Shown in pieces: positions 5,632-6,900 of a DNA stretch of 6,900 bases (positions within the stretch are counted from its first letter, which is position 1; every line of letters begins with the position of its first letter). Source of the stretch: Chloroflexota bacterium (lineage in GTDB: Bacteria > Chloroflexota > Limnocylindria > Limnocylindrales > CSP1-4); contig JAJYXX010000215.1 in the NCBI GenBank assembly GCA_021801545.1, positions 1 to 6,900 of the forward strand, given 5' to 3'. The position numbers and the translations under genes were made by a program. The notes under the pieces were generated by a model. It had not been told where the DNA came from, searched no databases, and saw nothing but the letters and a program-made list of their open reading frames with translations.

Positions 5632-6900
5632 ATGTCCGACGAGACCCGCCAGCCGCGTTTGCCGCCGGTGGCGGGCGTGGGCGCGGCCGAGCGGGCCGGC
5701 GGCGAGCGGCTCGTGGAGGTCGCGATCGACGCGGCCGGCGGGGGTGGCTCCCGGACCTACACGTACCACGTCCCCGAGCGGCTGGCCGACCTCGAGCCGG
5801 GCGAGGCGGTCCTCGTGGAGTACGGCCGTCGCCAGGCGCTCGGGATCGTGCTCGGCGAGGCCGAGATGATACCGGCCGTGGCGACGAAGCCGATCCTCGA
5901 ACGCGTCCGGTCCGATGGCCCCCTCCTGCCGCCGCTCGCGCTCGCGCTCGCGCGCTGGATCGGGGTGACCTATCTCGCTCCGCCCGCGGTCGTCCTGCGG
6001 GCGATGCTCCCGCCCGGGATGCTCGAGCGGCTCGAGCTCGTGGCCGAGCGTCGCCCGGCCGGTCTCGAGCAGTTCGAGAGCCTGGCCGATCCCGACCGCG
6101 ACGTGCTCGACCAGCTCGCTGACGGCCCCCGGACCGTCCGCGACCTCGCCGCCCCGGAGGGCCGAGCCGGCCTCGTGCGCCGCCTGCGGGCGCTCGCGGC
6201 CCGCGGGCTCGTGGCGCTCGACTGGACGCTCACCGCGACGAGTGGCGGGCCGCGCTACGGGCGATGGCTCGCTGTGACCGCGGCCGGGAGCGCGGTGGCC
6301 GCGGCGCTCGTCGCGGGCGAGCGACCGGCCGGACGAGCGCTGGGACCGCGCCAGCGGGCGCTGCTCCTCGAGCTCGCCACGGCCCCGGACGCCGTCGGCG
6401 GCCCGGAGCTGGGTGCGCGCTACGGCTCGTCGGCGGTGGTCGGATTGCTCCGGCGGGGCCTCGTGGTGGCCGAGATCCGCGAGATCGCCCGGCGGCCGCT
6501 CGGCCGCCGGGCAGCGGGGCGGCGTGGTGCCCGACCGGCCGGGGCGCCGCTAACGGCCGCCCAGGCCGAGGCCGTCGCGCTCGCCAGCCGGGCGATCGCG
6601 CTCCGTGATCCGACGCCGCTCCTGCTCGACGGGGTGACCGGCGGCGGGAAGACCGCGATCTACGTCGAGGCGATCTCGGCCTCGCTCGAGGCCGGGCGGC
6701 CGGTCCTCGTCCTCGTCCCGGAGATCGCCCTGGCCTTGCCGCTCGTCGATCGGCTGCGGGTCGAGCTCGAGGCCGAGGTGGCGCTCGTCCACTCGGCGCT
6801 CGGCGAGGGCGAGCGCGCCGACGAGTGGCGACGCATTCGGGCCGGTGAGGTCGAGGTCGTCGTCGGCACCCGCCTGGCGGTCCTCGCGCCGCTCGCGGAC
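5632..6900 (+). CDS. priA: Primosomal protein N' (replication restart helicase PriA), N-terminal 423 codons
   Basis: Superfamily 2 DNA helicase that recognises stalled forks and reloads the replisome. Frame open from ATG 5632 to the window edge; the C-terminal part, including the Walker B DEEH box and the zinc-binding cysteines, lies outside. Visible: 3'-DNA-end-binding domain at about 27-130, with YTYHVP at 43-48, VLVEYGRRQALGIVLG at 60-75 and YLAPPAVVLRAMLPPGM at 114-130; a winged-helix/linker region at about 155-290, rich in Ala, Arg and Leu; and the helicase start with PLTAAQAEAV at 306-315, Walker A GVTGGGKT at 334-341 (K340), LVPEIALALP at 361-370, HSALGEGERADEWRRIRAGE at 387-406 and VVVGTRLAVLAPL at 409-421. 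Walker A is intact, unlike the degenerate PriA of many Actinobacteria, but the usual TPQ after VPEIAL is missing. No Shine-Dalgarno is evident before the ATG; another ATG at 5624 is out of frame. Family assignment is firm; helicase activity cannot be judged from this part. Confidence 0.92.
   Translation, partial: MSDETRQPRLPPVAGVGAAERAGGERLVEVAIDAAGGGGSRTYTYHVPERLADLEPGEAVLVEYGRRQALGIVLGEAEMIPAVATKPILERVRSDGPLLPPLALALARWIGVTYLAPPAVVLRAMLPPGMLERLELVAERRPAGLEQFESLADPDRDVLDQLADGPRTVRDLAAPEGRAGLVRRLRALAARGLVALDWTLTATSGGPRYGRWLAVTAAGSAVAAALVAGERPAGRALGPRQRALLLELATAPDAVGGPELGARYGSSAVVGLLRRGLVVAEIREIARRPLGRRAAGRRGARPAGAPLTAAQAEAVALASRAIALRDPTPLLLDGVTGGGKTAIYVEAISASLEAGRPVLVLVPEIALALPLVDRLRVELEAEVALVHSALGEGERADEWRRIRAGEVEVVVGTRLAVLAPLAD

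Overview
This is a GC-rich window (roughly 70% G+C by eye, with strong G/C preference at third codon positions). It is packed with housekeeping genes on the + strand and has almost no spacer. It looks like chromosomal DNA of a high-GC bacterium. The combination of an eukaryote-like (type 2) isoleucyl-tRNA synthetase as the ileS next to lspA, then a RluA-family synthase, gmk and priA, fits an uncultured high-GC Chloroflexota lineage (for example Limnocylindria-like) or a deep actinobacterial relative. That placement is inference; nothing in the window fixes the taxonomy.

Layout: ileS (18-3362); a 63-base spacer with a possible promoter and a mini-ORF; lspA (about 3426-3956); a RluA/RluD-family pseudouridine synthase (3949-4917, overlapping lspA by 8 bases); gmk (4914-5576, an ATGA overlap with the previous gene, with its own strong ribosome binding site at 4900-4906); a 55-base spacer; and the first 423 codons of priA (5632 to the window edge). 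The tight overlaps from lspA to gmk indicate one translationally coupled transcription unit, possibly with ileS upstream and priA downstream in the same unit.

The genes serve core functions: charging of tRNA-Ile, maturation of lipoproteins at the membrane, modification of rRNA, GMP-to-GDP conversion and replication restart. They share an operon as growth-related functions rather than as one pathway. I see no mobile element, CRISPR array, tRNA or rRNA gene, and no accessory defence system.

The most notable point is in IleRS. Its class I HIGH signature reads G-V-H-H, the natural HXGH to GXHH swap described in some type 2 IleRS enzymes and linked there to extreme mupirocin resistance. The KMSKS loop (P-M-H-K-S) and the adjoining GWDxHGLP block (with Q and W substituted) are also altered, so much of the ATP/aminoacyl-adenylate site has changed together. 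Secondary points are an unusual lspA start region, a short duplication at the gmk start, and a divergent motif in the PriA helicase core.
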